From the NCBI GenBank assembly GCA_014650415.1, contig BMUX01000009.1, positions 320,680 through 370,311 of the forward strand: 49,632 nucleotides of DNA, given 5' to 3'. The notes beneath the pieces were generated by a model. It saw only the letters and a list, made by a program, of their open reading frames with translations. It did not search any database and was not told the origin of the DNA. Source of the stretch: Streptomyces spiroverticillatus (GTDB taxonomy: Bacteria; Actinomycetota; Actinomycetes; Streptomycetales; Streptomycetaceae). A program made the position numbers and the translations under genes. Shown here in pieces: positions 23,081 to 30,997 of the stretch (positions are counted from its first letter, which is position 1; the number at the start of each line of letters is the position of its first letter).

Positions 23081-24677
23081 AGTCGACCACGAGCGGGCGG
23101 ACGCCTGCCGGCGGGCCATCGCGCCGTTCGCGGAGCTGGAGCGTGCCCCGGAGCACATCCACACCTACCGGCTGACCCCGCTCGGCCTGTGGAACGCGCG
23201 GGCCGCCGGGCACGACGCCGAGCAGGTCGTGGACGCGCTGGTGGAGTTCTCGCGGTACCCGGTGCCGCACGCGCTGCTCGTCGACGTCGCCGAGACGATG
23301 GCCCGGTACGGGCGGCTGACGCTCAGCAAGCATCCGGTGCACGGGCTGGTGCTGACCTCCACGGACCGGCCGGTCCTGGAGGAGATCCTGCGGTCGAAGA
23401 AGGTGCAGCCGCTGGTGGGGGCGCGGATCGACGCGGACACCGTCGCCGTGCACCCCTCCGAGCGCGGCCAGATCAAGCAGACGCTGCTCAAGCTGGGGTG
23501 GCCCGCCGAGGACCTTGCCGGGTACGTCGACGGGGAGGCGCACCCCATCGAGCTGGCCGAGGACGGGTGGGCGTTGCGCCCGTACCAGAAGCAGGCCGTG
23601 GAGGGGTTCTGGCACGGCGGCTCGGGTGTGGTCGTGCTGCCCTGCGGGGCGGGGAAGACGCTGGTCGGGGCCGGGGCGATGGCCGAGGCGAAGGCCACCA
23701 CGCTGATTCTGGTGACCAACACCGTCTCGGCGCGGCAGTGGAAGCACGAGCTGGTGAAGCGGACCTCGCTGACCGAGGACGAGATCGGCGAGTACAGCGG
23801 TACGAAGAAGGAGATCCGGCCGGTCACCATCGCCACCTACCAGGTGCTGACGACCCGGCGGAAGGGCGTCTACCCGCACCTGGAGCTGTTCGACTCGCGG
23901 GACTGGGGGCTGGTGATCTACGACGAGGTGCATCTGCTGCCCGCGCCGGTTTTCAAGTTCACCGCTGATCTGCAGGCGCGGCGGCGGCTGGGGCTCACGG
24001 CGACGCTGGTGCGGGAGGACGGGCGCGAGTCGGACGTCTTCTCGCTGATCGGGCCGAAGCGGTTCGACGCTCCGTGGAAGGAGATCGAGGCGCAGGGGTA
24101 CATCGCGCCTGCGGACTGTGTGGAGGTACGGGTCAACCTGACCGACTCCGAGCGGCTCGCGTATGCCACGGCGGAGGCCGAGGAGAAGTACCGCTTCTGT
24201 GCGACGACCGCGACCAAGCGGAAGGTGACGGAGGCGCTGGTCGCCAAGCACAAGGGCGAGCAGACGCTGGTCATCGGGCAGTACATCGACCAGTTGGACG
24301 AGTTGGGGGAGCACCTGGGGGCTCCGGTCATCAAGGGTGAGACCCCGAATGCGCAGCGGGAGAAGCTTTTTGACGCGTTCCGGACGGGTGAGCTGAACGT
24401 CCTCGTCGTGTCGAAGGTCGCGAACTTCTCGATCGACCTGCCGGAGGCGACGGTCGCGATCCAGGTGTCGGGCACGTTCGGGTCGCGGCAGGAGGAGGCG
24501 CAGCGGCTGGGGCGGGTGCTGCGGCCGAAGGCGGACGGGCACGAGGCGCGCTTCTACTCGGTGGTGGCGCGGGACACGATTGATCAGGACTTCGCGGCGC
24601 ACCGGCAGAGGTTCCTGGCGGAGCAGGGGTATGCGTATCGGATCGTGGATGCGGACGATTTGCTGGCGGGGCAGTAG
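23037..24677 (+). CDS. XPB-type DNA repair helicase, 5' end replaced by island sequence
   Basis: Superfamily 2 helicase of 546 residues of the bacterial XPB class. The N-terminal domain has LLLEVDHERADACRRAIAPF. The helicase core has Walker A PCGAGKTLVGA (about 202), the Walker B DEVH box YDEVHLLPAP (Asp296), motif III-like GLTATLVREDG, the RED motif within it, and motif VI QEEAQRLGRVLRPK. The native start (TTG at 16890) was cut off by the island. Translation now must begin at the GTG at 23037 with Ser-Cys-Leu replacing Asn-Gly-Pro-Leu; GGAGGT four bases upstream is provided by the island. All catalytic motifs are intact, so the gene is probably still functional if transcribed. Confidence 0.93.
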   Translation: MSCLIVQSDKTLLLEVDHERADACRRAIAPFAELERAPEHIHTYRLTPLGLWNARAAGHDAEQVVDALVEFSRYPVPHALLVDVAETMARYGRLTLSKHPVHGLVLTSTDRPVLEEILRSKKVQPLVGARIDADTVAVHPSERGQIKQTLLKLGWPAEDLAGYVDGEAHPIELAEDGWALRPYQKQAVEGFWHGGSGVVVLPCGAGKTLVGAGAMAEAKATTLILVTNTVSARQWKHELVKRTSLTEDEIGEYSGTKKEIRPVTIATYQVLTTRRKGVYPHLELFDSRDWGLVIYDEVHLLPAPVFKFTADLQARRRLGLTATLVREDGRESDVFSLIGPKRFDAPWKEIEAQGYIAPADCVEVRVNLTDSERLAYATAEAEEKYRFCATTATKRKVTEALVAKHKGEQTLVIGQYIDQLDELGEHLGAPVIKGETPNAQREKLFDAFRTGELNVLVVSKVANFSIDLPEATVAIQVSGTFGSRQEEAQRLGRVLRPKADGHEARFYSVVARDTIDQDFAAHRQRFLAEQGYAYRIVDADDLLAGQ

Positions 24678-24689
24678 GGGGGCCTTGCG

Positions 24690-24882
24690 GGGCGGGGGGC
24701 ACCTTGCACGCTGGGTGTGCTTGGCCTCGGGGCCCTCGGGGCGCCTTCCGGTTCCGGGGGCGTTCAGCCCCGGCCCGTTGGGCCAAGAGGGCCCCAGCCC
24801 CGCCCCTTCACTAAAGCGCTCGGCCGCGCGGCTTTGTGGTGGGTTGCTCGCGCAGTTCTCCGCGCCCCTGAAGGGGCACGGC
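24690..24882. repeat. Composite GC-rich repeat, copy C
   Basis: Runs through a variable segment containing GGGCCCTCGGGGCGCC, then CCCCAGCCCCGCCCCTTCAC (24792-24811), AAAGCGCTCGGCCGCGCGGC and GCGCAGTTCTCCGCGCCCCT, ending AGGGGCA beside the stop of the next leftward gene. It fills the whole gap between the convergent helicase and small membrane protein genes. No CCCCTTGGGCGGC satellites here. Confidence 0.8.
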
Positions 24883-25242
24883 TCAGCGCACGGACAGGAA
24901 CAGCAGGAAGGACGCCAGGGCCATCGTGCAGGCGGCGATCGTCGTCAGGTGTGCGCGCTTCGTGCGCGATGCGCGGCGGGAGGGCAGCACGAGGGCCCAT
25001 GCCCACAGCACGAGCGACCCGAGCACGCACAGCAGCGAGACCGCGGTCAGGCTGTAGAGGAGCGTCTCACAGCCGCCGATGCAGTGGGCCAGGCTCATCT
25101 GCGACACCAGCAGGAACACGTAGTAGAGGACCGCCAGCGCCCCCATCAGCACCACGCTGCCGAGCCGCACCCACTTGGCCGCCGGGTCGTGCGCCGTGGG
25201 GGCCTGAGCCACAGGGTTCTGCCCCGCGGAGCAGCCGCTCAC
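24883..25242 (-). CDS. Small membrane protein, paralogue of its upstream neighbour
   Basis: Protein of 119 residues beginning at a GTG that overlaps the TGA of the upstream gene (GTGA), so the two are coupled. After a polar leader (SGCSAGQNPVAQAPTAHDPA) comes KWVRLGSVVLMGALAVLYYV, a loop with the Cys pair of HCIGGCETL, then two further helices (LLCVLGSLVLWAWALVL and LTTIAACTMALASFLLFLSV). The HDPAAKWVRLG segment mirrors HDPSAKWIRLA in the neighbour, indicating duplication. Function unknown. The longer frame to 25593 is a shadow of the neighbour. Confidence 0.75.
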   Translation of the reverse strand: MSGCSAGQNPVAQAPTAHDPAAKWVRLGSVVLMGALAVLYYVFLLVSQMSLAHCIGGCETLLYSLTAVSLLCVLGSLVLWAWALVLPSRRASRTKRAHLTTIAACTMALASFLLFLSVR

Positions 25243-25664
25243 AGCGACCACAGCGATCCGAACGAGAGCGCCAGCGCACCCACGGTCCCCGCGACCAGGT
25301 ACCAGCGCGCCGCCCGGAACTTCCGGTGCGAGGGCAGGGCCAGCGAGGCGAGGAACAGCAGCGCGCCGACGATCAGGGAGCCGAACGAGACGTAGATCGC
25401 GCCGGTGATCTGGTCGTAGCAGGGCTCGGTGGGCTCGCAGTGGTCGAGCGCCATCGGGGAGAGTCCCAGGAACATCAGGATGATCAGCATCGCCGGCACC
25501 AGCACGAGCACGGCGGCGAGGCGGATCCACTTGGCCGACGGGTCGTGGTCGGCCGAGTCCCGCAGCAGGCCCAGCGGGGTCTGCGGGCCCCAAGTGGGGA
25601 CCTTCTGCGCCGAGTTGGCGGGTCCCGCTGCGGTGAGGCCGGCGTCGGCCGTGCTTCGCTTCAT
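25239..25664 (-). CDS. Small four-helix membrane protein
   Basis: Protein of 141 residues from ATG 25664 (a GTG two codons earlier is possible). Polar leader to about residue 45, then AAVLVLVPAMLIILMFLGLS, a loop with CEPTEPCYD, GAIYVSFGSLIVGALLFLAS and YLVAGTVGALALSFGSLW. The two Cys in the extracytoplasmic loop match the HCIGGC pair of the downstream paralogue and may form a disulfide. Function unknown; a two-gene operon with the downstream gene. Confidence 0.75.
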   Translation of the reverse strand: MKRSTADAGLTAAGPANSAQKVPTWGPQTPLGLLRDSADHDPSAKWIRLAAVLVLVPAMLIILMFLGLSPMALDHCEPTEPCYDQITGAIYVSFGSLIVGALLFLASLALPSHRKFRAARWYLVAGTVGALALSFGSLWSL

Positions 25665-25744
25665 GTGCACAGTGGACCGCGCGGAGCCTCCCCCGCGCCT
25701 CCGGTGACGTACTCAGAAATCGCCGCCCCGCGTACTCAGTTCCG

Positions 25745-26140
25745 TCAGGGGATCAGGACCATGGCCACGAGCGCCGCCACCGTCGTGCCCATCGACCACA
25801 CCGCCAGCCGGAGTCGCAGCTCCTTCCGGTCACGGGTCGCCGGCATGCACAGCACGGCCGCGCCCAGCACCGCCGCCGCGAGCAGGCCGACCAGTCCGAG
25901 GACGACTCCGCCCGAGGTCCTGCCCTTCTGCGCCTCCAGCAACGCCTGCGCGAGCAGTGCGCCGAAGCCCCACAGCGGGACCAGCACCAGCATGGTCAGC
26001 GCCCGCACCCGTGCGGCCGTGCCGTCATGGGGCGTCGGCGGGTAGGACGGCGGGGGCGGGACGTGCGGCATCCGGAGGGTGGGCGACGGGTCGTCGCTGC
26101 TTCGCTGCGGCTCTCTCGGCGACGTGCTCTGCGGCTCCAT
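25745..26140 (-). CDS. Small membrane protein
   Basis: Protein of about 131 residues from ATG 26140. The first 50 residues are Pro/Ser-rich (EPQSTSPREPQRSSDDPSP), followed by three hydrophobic segments: LTMLVLVPLWGFGALLAQAL, SGGVVLGLVGLLAAAVLGAA and LAVWSMGTTVAALVAMVLIP. A basic loop (TRDRKELRLR) separates the last two. Function unknown. It may share transcription with the glycosyltransferase gene upstream, 71 bases away. Confidence 0.65.
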   Translation of the reverse strand: MEPQSTSPREPQRSSDDPSPTLRMPHVPPPPSYPPTPHDGTAARVRALTMLVLVPLWGFGALLAQALLEAQKGRTSGGVVLGLVGLLAAAVLGAAVLCMPATRDRKELRLRLAVWSMGTTVAALVAMVLIP

Positions 26141-26211
26141 GCGGGCAGTACACCGCGCGGCCGGACCCGTACACGTCCGCGCGGGCACTCAGCGCCGCCC
26201 TGTGCACGTAC

Positions 26212-27480
26212 TCACTTCGCGCCCGGGGAGGCGGCTCCTTCGACGGTCGTACGGTGCTCGGTCCACCGGCGGCGGGCCAGCCAGCCCAGCAGGACCAGGC
26301 CCAGCAGGGGGTACGGGGAGAGCGCGGGCTGTGCCCAGAGGCCGTACGCGATGTCCGTGTCCCCGTGGTGGGGGAAGACCCAGAAGCTGCGCGCGGTGAA
26401 GACCACGGCCAGCACGGCCGCCAGCCGGTACCGGCCCTCCGCGAGCAGCAGCGCCAGCAGCGGCACGCACCACACCCAGTGGTGGGACCAGCTGATCGGC
26501 GAGACCAGCAGCATCGTGAGGGCGACGGTGACGATCCCCCACTCCTCCTGCCCGGCCCGCACCGCGCGGCGCGCGATCCACAGTCCGGCGAGGCCGACGA
26601 CGGCCGCGCAGGCCAGCCAGACGAGCCCCGGTTCCATGGAGTTCATGGCGCGGGCCAGCAGCCCCTGGAGGGACTGGTTGTCGACGATCCACACCTTGCC
26701 GACCCGGTCGGTCTCGAACATCCGCCGGGTCCAGAAGTCCAGGCTCGCCGACGGCAGTACGAGGATGCCGAACAGGACGGTGGCGACGAAGGACGCGAGC
26801 GCGGTGAGGCCGTTGCGGATCCTGCCCGTGACCAGCAGGTACACGATGAAGATGGCCGGGGTGAGCTTGATCCCGGCGGCGATCCCGAGCGCGACGCCCT
26901 TGCCGAGGGACCCCTTGGGGCGGCTCAGGTCCCACAGCACCAGACAGGCCAGCACCAGGTTGATCTGCCCGTACACGAAGGTCTGGAAGACCGGCTCCAG
27001 CCAGATCGCGAACGCGGTGGCGGCGAGGATCCACTCCTCGCGCCTCGGCAGCTTCGCGAACCGCCACGAGAGCCGTACGAGCACGGCCAGCAGGACCAGG
27101 TTCCCCACGAAGAAGCAGACCTTCATCGCGGTGACCGGCAGCCAGGTGGTGGGGACGAAGAGGATCGCCGCGAAGGGCGGGTACGTCGCCGGGAGCTTCC
27201 ACTCCGTCGTCACGAAGTCGTACAGGCTCGTCCCGTTGACGACGGCCTGCCCCTCGGCCCGGTAGACGAGGGTGTCGCCGAGCGGGATGCGGGTCACCAC
27301 GAACAGGGTGGTGAGCGCGGCCACCGACAGGACCAGCAGCACTCGCGCCGCGAGCAGCGCCCGGGGGCGGGGCACCGGTCCGCGATCTCGTTCTCGCGGG
27401 TGGTGCGGGTCGCTCGATCTACGGGGGGAGGTCACGCGGGCGGTGGCGGCGCGGGCGTTCTCGGTCCGGTCTGTCGTCAC
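26212..27480 (-). CDS. GT87-type (DUF2029) glycosyltransferase
   Basis: Polytopic membrane glycosyltransferase of 422 residues, GT-C fold, resembling the alpha-mannosyltransferases of the GT87 family that use polyprenyl-phosphate mannose. After a basic N-terminal tail come about ten helices. The first extracytoplasmic loop carries TRIPLGDTLVYRAEGQAV, with the family Asp, and YPPFAAILFVP, a typical GT87 motif. SWSHHWVWCVPLLALLLAEG near residue 320 is the other conserved family segment. The acceptor in Streptomyces is unknown; lipoglycans or membrane mannolipids are likely. The start is GTG. Confidence 0.85.
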   Translation of the reverse strand: MTTDRTENARAATARVTSPRRSSDPHHPRERDRGPVPRPRALLAARVLLVLSVAALTTLFVVTRIPLGDTLVYRAEGQAVVNGTSLYDFVTTEWKLPATYPPFAAILFVPTTWLPVTAMKVCFFVGNLVLLAVLVRLSWRFAKLPRREEWILAATAFAIWLEPVFQTFVYGQINLVLACLVLWDLSRPKGSLGKGVALGIAAGIKLTPAIFIVYLLVTGRIRNGLTALASFVATVLFGILVLPSASLDFWTRRMFETDRVGKVWIVDNQSLQGLLARAMNSMEPGLVWLACAAVVGLAGLWIARRAVRAGQEEWGIVTVALTMLLVSPISWSHHWVWCVPLLALLLAEGRYRLAAVLAVVFTARSFWVFPHHGDTDIAYGLWAQPALSPYPLLGLVLLGWLARRRWTEHRTTVEGAASPGAK

Positions 27481-27527
27481 GCGGCAACCCTATGAGGATT
27501 CCCCGGGGCCGGGGAGAAGGGGCCGCC

Positions 27528-27623
27528 GTGCCGGGGGCGTCCCGGAGCCGTGTGGGGGCGTCCCGGAGCCGTGCCGGGGGCGTCCCGGAGCCGTGCCGGG
27601 GGCGTCCCGGGGCCGTGCCGGGT
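27528..27623. repeat. 22-bp tandem repeat array
   Basis: Four copies of GTGCCGGGGGCGTCCCGGAG plus CC (one copy 21 bases) at 27528, 27550, 27571 and 27593, then a partial fifth. It fills the gap between the glycosyltransferase start and the stop of the next leftward gene, so it may lie in the promoter or leader of the glycosyltransferase gene. Confidence 0.85.
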
Positions 27624-27916
27624 CAGTCCGTGCGCCCGGAGGCCACGCCCCGCTCCCCCGCCGCCCACGCGTCCCGCTCACGCCGCCAGTCCGACCCCGC
27701 ACGGGTCTCCTGCTTCCAGTCGTCGGCGTAGTCGCCGAGGAGGACCACGCCGGCCGCCGCCCCCGCGAAGATGCGGACGGCCCGCAGCGCGCGGGCCACG
27801 CGGTGGGGCTTGTCGGTGACCGCCGACGCACCGGTGTGCGCGCGGTCCTTGGTCGTCGTCGTACGGGCGTCAGCCCTGCCCGTACCTGCACCGGGGGTGA
27901 AGGTCGCTGTACTCAT
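27623..27916 (-). CDS. Hypothetical protein with one hydrophobic segment
   Basis: Protein of 97 residues from ATG 27916 (MSTATFTPGAGTGRADARTT). The leader is rich in Thr and Ala; HRVARALRAVRIFAGAAAGV then VLLGDYADDWKQETRAGSDW follows, so one membrane-interacting helix is possible. Not recognised. The stop abuts the 22-bp tandem array. Confidence 0.55.
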   Translation of the reverse strand: MSTATFTPGAGTGRADARTTTTKDRAHTGASAVTDKPHRVARALRAVRIFAGAAAGVVLLGDYADDWKQETRAGSDWRRERDAWAAGERGVASGRTD

Positions 27917-28066
27917 GACTCCATGGTGTCCGCCGCACCTCCCCCGCACATCGGACCCCGGAGTGAACCTCCCCCTCCCGCCCCTCCGCCTTCAGGCTGA
28001 CCCTTTCGGCCCCGCAGGTCAGCCCTGGGTCCCACAGGCCGTGCACCCCGGGGCCGGCGGCCCGGT

Positions 28067-28142
28067 CACCGCAAGGGTCCGCGCAAGGTTCGCCCCCGGG
28101 TCCACGCAAGGGCCGCCCCCAGGTCACGCAAGGGCCGCCCCC
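28067..28142. repeat. Direct repeats upstream of HelD promoter
   Basis: CACGCAAGGGCCGCCCCC occurs exactly at 28103-28120 and 28125-28142 (22-base period), with degenerate copies starting near 28067 (CACCGCAAGGGTCCG) and 28080 (CGCGCAAGGTTCGCCCCC). The array ends about 18 bases before the possible -35. Two helical turns of spacing suggest binding of a regulator on one face of the DNA. Confidence 0.7.
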
Positions 28143-28159
28143 GTCCCCGTAAAAAATCA

Positions 28160-28189
28160 TTCGCCAGACCCGGCCCCCGCAGCTAGAAT
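28160..28189 (+). promoter_or_regulatory. Possible HelD promoter
   Basis: TAGAAT at 28184-28189 is a good -10 box. TTCGCC at 28160-28165, 18 bases upstream, is a weak -35. The array of direct repeats immediately upstream could recruit an activator. The leader would be about 180 bases. Confidence 0.4.
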
Positions 28190-28379
28190 CGCGCGTCTGC
28201 CCGCCTCCCTTCCGTGGAGTGCGCCGCGCCGCCCGGACGGAAACCGGTCGGCAGCCAGACGTGACTTCCCCGCCGAGCCGAGCCGCACACCCGGCCGCCC
28301 CGGTCCTCGCCCCGCGCCAGGACCCCGGCCGCCGCAAGGAACCCGGCCGCCCGGCCCGCGTACAGCCGGAGGCTTCACC

Positions 28380-30482
28380 GTGCCCGCGCACGACAACGTC
28401 AGCAGCACCGACGACCCCACCGACGACCCGCTCGCCAGCGAGCGCGCCCACCTCACCGCGTCCCGCGCCGCCCTGCGCGCCATGCGGGAGGACGTCGAGA
28501 ACCTCGACATCAAGGACGTCACCGCGAACTGGGTCAACGCCGTCGTCCTGACCGCCCAGATCGAGGACCGCATCAAGGCCCTCGCCGACCTCTCCCACAC
28601 CCCGCTCTTCTTCGGACGGCTCGACTACCTCCACACCGTCGGCGCCGAGGAGGCCGAGGGCACCCCCGGCGAGAGCTTCTACATCGGCCGCCGCCACGTC
28701 CACGACGCCGACGGCGACCCCATGGTCATCGACTGGCGCGCGCCGGTCTCGCAGCCCTTCTACCGGGCGTCGAAGAAGGACCCGCAGGACGTCGGCCTGC
28801 GCCGCCGTTTCGGGTACACCTCCGGCGAGCTGACCGCGTACGAGGACGAGCACCTCTCCGACCCCTCCGACGCCGACGACCCGCTGACCAGCAAGCTCCT
28901 CCAGGCGGAGATCGAGCGCCCGCGCGTGGGCCCGATGCGGGACATCGTCGCGACGATCCAGCCCGAGCAGGACGAGATCGTACGGTCCGGGCTCGCGGGC
29001 TCGGTGTGCGTGCAGGGAGGCCCGGGGACCGGGAAGACGGCGGTGGGCCTGCACCGGGTCGCCTACCTGCTGTACGCCCACCGGGAGCGCCTCGCCCGCA
29101 CCGGCACCCTCGTCATCGGACCGAACAAGTCCTTCCTCCACTACATCGAGCAAGTCCTCCCGGCACTGGGCGAGTTGGAGGTCAAGCAGGCGACCGTCGA
29201 CGACCTGGTGACGAGCGGGGAGGGCGCCGGGATCGAGATCCGGGGCACTGACGATTCGTCAGCCTCCTCCGTCCTCAAGGGTGATGCACGGATGGCGGAG
29301 GTGCTGCGGCGTGCGGTGCGGTCGCACGTGACGCCGCCCGAGGAGGGGCTGGTGGTCGTGCGCGGGTCGCGGCGCTGGCGGGTGCCGGTGTACGAACTGG
29401 AGGAGATCGTGGGGGAGTTGCTCGACCGCGACATCCGGTACGGGGCCGCCCGCGAGGCCCTTCCGCAGCGCATCGCGCACCAGGTCCTGGTCCGGATGGA
29501 ACAGGCCGGGGAGGCCCCCGACGACCGGGTGCAGGACGCGGTGGCGCGCAACGCGGCGGTCAAGGCGGCCGTGAAGGCGATCTGGCCGCCGGTCGACCCG
29601 GCGAAACTGGTGCTGCGGCTGCTCTCCGACGCGGAATTCCTGGCGGAGCACGCGGAGGGGGTGCTGAGCGAGGAGGAGCAGGCCGCGGTGGTGTGGGCCA
29701 AGCCCGCCCGGTCGGTGCGGTCGGTGAAGTGGTCGGCGGCGGATGCCGTCCTGATCGACGAGGCGCGGGATCTGGTGGCGCGGACGCACTCGCTCGGGCA
29801 TGTGGTGCTGGACGAGGCCCAGGACCTCTCCCCCATGCAGTACCGGGCGGTGGGGCGGCGGTGCAGTACCGGATCGGCGACCGTGCTCGGGGACCTGGCG
29901 CAGGGCACCACGCCCTGGGCGACGGGGAGTTGGGCCGAGGCACTCGGGCACCTCGGGAAGCCGGACGCGGTGGTGGAGGAGCTGACGGCGGGCTTCCGCG
30001 TGCCCCGGGATGTCATCGCGTACGCGTCGAGGCTGCTGCCGTGGATGTCGCCGGGGCTCACCCCGGTGTCGTCCGTGCGGGAGTCGCCGGGGGCGATGTC
30101 GGTGCGGCACGTCGAGGAGGACGACCTGGTCGCGGAGGTCGTCACCGCGTGCGAGGAGGCGCTGCGGAACGAGGGGTCGATCGGGCTGATCGCGGCGGAC
30201 GCGCGGATTCCGGTGCTGGCGGAGGCGCTGGGGGCGGCGGGGCACGTGCCCCTCTCCCCCGGTGAGGAGACGACCGCGTCCTCCCGGCTGACGCTGGTGC
30301 CGGCGTCGCTGGCGAAGGGTCTGGAGTACGACTACGTGGTGCTGGACGAGCCGGCGGCGATCGTGTCGGGCGAGCCGGACGAACGCACGGGCCTGCGACG
30401 CCTCTACGTGGCCCTGACCCGAGCAGTCTCGGGCCTCACGGTCCGCCACACGACCCCGCTTCCGGAGGCCCTGGCTCCCTAA
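28380..30482 (+). CDS. HelD-type RNA polymerase-associated helicase-like ATPase
   Basis: UvrD/Rep-like ATPase of 700 residues of the HelD group, which bind RNA polymerase and pull it off stalled complexes; some actinobacterial members (HelR) protect against rifampicin. The N-terminal coiled coil (SERAHLTASRAALRAMREDV) matches the secondary-channel arm. Then FYIGRRHVHD, VIDWRAPVSQPFYRAS, Walker A GGPGTGKTAVGLHRVAYLLY (about 214), Walker B LDEAQDLSPMQYRAVGRR (about 476), the C-terminal SLAKGLEYDYVVLDEPAAIV and LYVALTRAVSGLTV complete the fold. The GTG at 28380 is preceded by CGGAGG seven bases away; the longer frame from 27771 covers non-coding repeats. It converges on cutC. Confidence 0.9.
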   Translation: MPAHDNVSSTDDPTDDPLASERAHLTASRAALRAMREDVENLDIKDVTANWVNAVVLTAQIEDRIKALADLSHTPLFFGRLDYLHTVGAEEAEGTPGESFYIGRRHVHDADGDPMVIDWRAPVSQPFYRASKKDPQDVGLRRRFGYTSGELTAYEDEHLSDPSDADDPLTSKLLQAEIERPRVGPMRDIVATIQPEQDEIVRSGLAGSVCVQGGPGTGKTAVGLHRVAYLLYAHRERLARTGTLVIGPNKSFLHYIEQVLPALGELEVKQATVDDLVTSGEGAGIEIRGTDDSSASSVLKGDARMAEVLRRAVRSHVTPPEEGLVVVRGSRRWRVPVYELEEIVGELLDRDIRYGAAREALPQRIAHQVLVRMEQAGEAPDDRVQDAVARNAAVKAAVKAIWPPVDPAKLVLRLLSDAEFLAEHAEGVLSEEEQAAVVWAKPARSVRSVKWSAADAVLIDEARDLVARTHSLGHVVLDEAQDLSPMQYRAVGRRCSTGSATVLGDLAQGTTPWATGSWAEALGHLGKPDAVVEELTAGFRVPRDVIAYASRLLPWMSPGLTPVSSVRESPGAMSVRHVEEDDLVAEVVTACEEALRNEGSIGLIAADARIPVLAEALGAAGHVPLSPGEETTASSRLTLVPASLAKGLEYDYVVLDEPAAIVSGEPDERTGLRRLYVALTRAVSGLTVRHTTPLPEALAP

Positions 30483-30527
30483 CACCGGGCCCCCTTCCCC
30501 GGTCCCCTCGGCCGACACCCCGCCTGT

Positions 30528-30945
30528 CCCCTTGGGCGGCACCCCTCGCCTCCCCTTGGGCGGCGGGGCCGCCCCCTCCCACTTCCGCCCCCTCCCACTT
30601 CCACTTCCGCCTCGTCCCCTTGGGCGGCGCCCCTTTCCACCACCCTCCGTCCCCTTGGGCGGCGGGGCCGCCCCCCGGGGGCGGGACGGGCGGGCAAGGG
30701 GGCGGCCCGCACGATCCGGGCCCACCCGGACACCGGCCCCCACCCGCACCCTGCACGCCGGGTGCACGCGTCCCCGGGCCCTCGGGGCGCCTCCCAGCAC
30801 CGGGCACGTGAAGCACCGGCCCGCCGGGCCATGGGGTCCCCAGCCCCGCCCCTTCACCTAAACCCGCGGGGCAATTGCACGGTTCCGTGCAGGAGCGTCG
30901 TGGCTGAGCGCGCAGTTCCCCGCGCCCCTGAAGGGGCGCGGAATG
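30528..30945. repeat. Composite GC-rich repeat, copy D, with CCCCTTGGGCGGC satellites
   Basis: CCCCTTGGGCGGC occurs at 30528, 30552, 30616 and 30651; a GGGGGCGGGACGGGCGGGCA segment and a variable part follow; the core unit ends the element (CCCCAGCCCCGCCCCTTCAC at 30839 to GCGCAGTTCCCCGCGCCCCT at 30911). It is the reverse complement of copy B in order and sequence. The 515-base gap between convergent helD and cutC contains nothing else recognisable. Confidence 0.8.
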
Positions 30946-30997
30946 AGCGCGCCCGGCACGGGATCACCCCCACCGCCCCGCGCCCGAGCGTCACGCG

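Larger units (their letters stand above)
27917..28379. other. Regulatory gap upstream of HelD
   Basis: About 460 bases without a convincing gene; frames through it are artefacts of base composition. It holds an inverted repeat GGCTGACC (27995-28002) and GGTCAGCC (28017-28024), a four-fold direct repeat at 28067-28142 and a possible promoter near 28184, each noted separately or here. Confidence 0.5.

Noticed and set aside
26189..27265. Alternative long frames over the glycosyltransferase gene
   Set aside because: They lack hydrophobic segments or family motifs, whereas the 422-residue frame has the full GT87 layout.
27528..27623. A CRISPR array
   Set aside because: The units are contiguous 22-bp tandem repeats without spacers and no cas genes are present.
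28067..28142. A rifamycin-associated element upstream of HelD
   Set aside because: GCAAGG cores resemble part of the element I remember, but no full inverted repeat is present, so I report only direct repeats.
30532..30861. Open frames within the GC-rich repeat between helD and cutC
   Set aside because: All six frames are open or nearly so because of base composition; products are low-complexity Pro/Arg/Gly.
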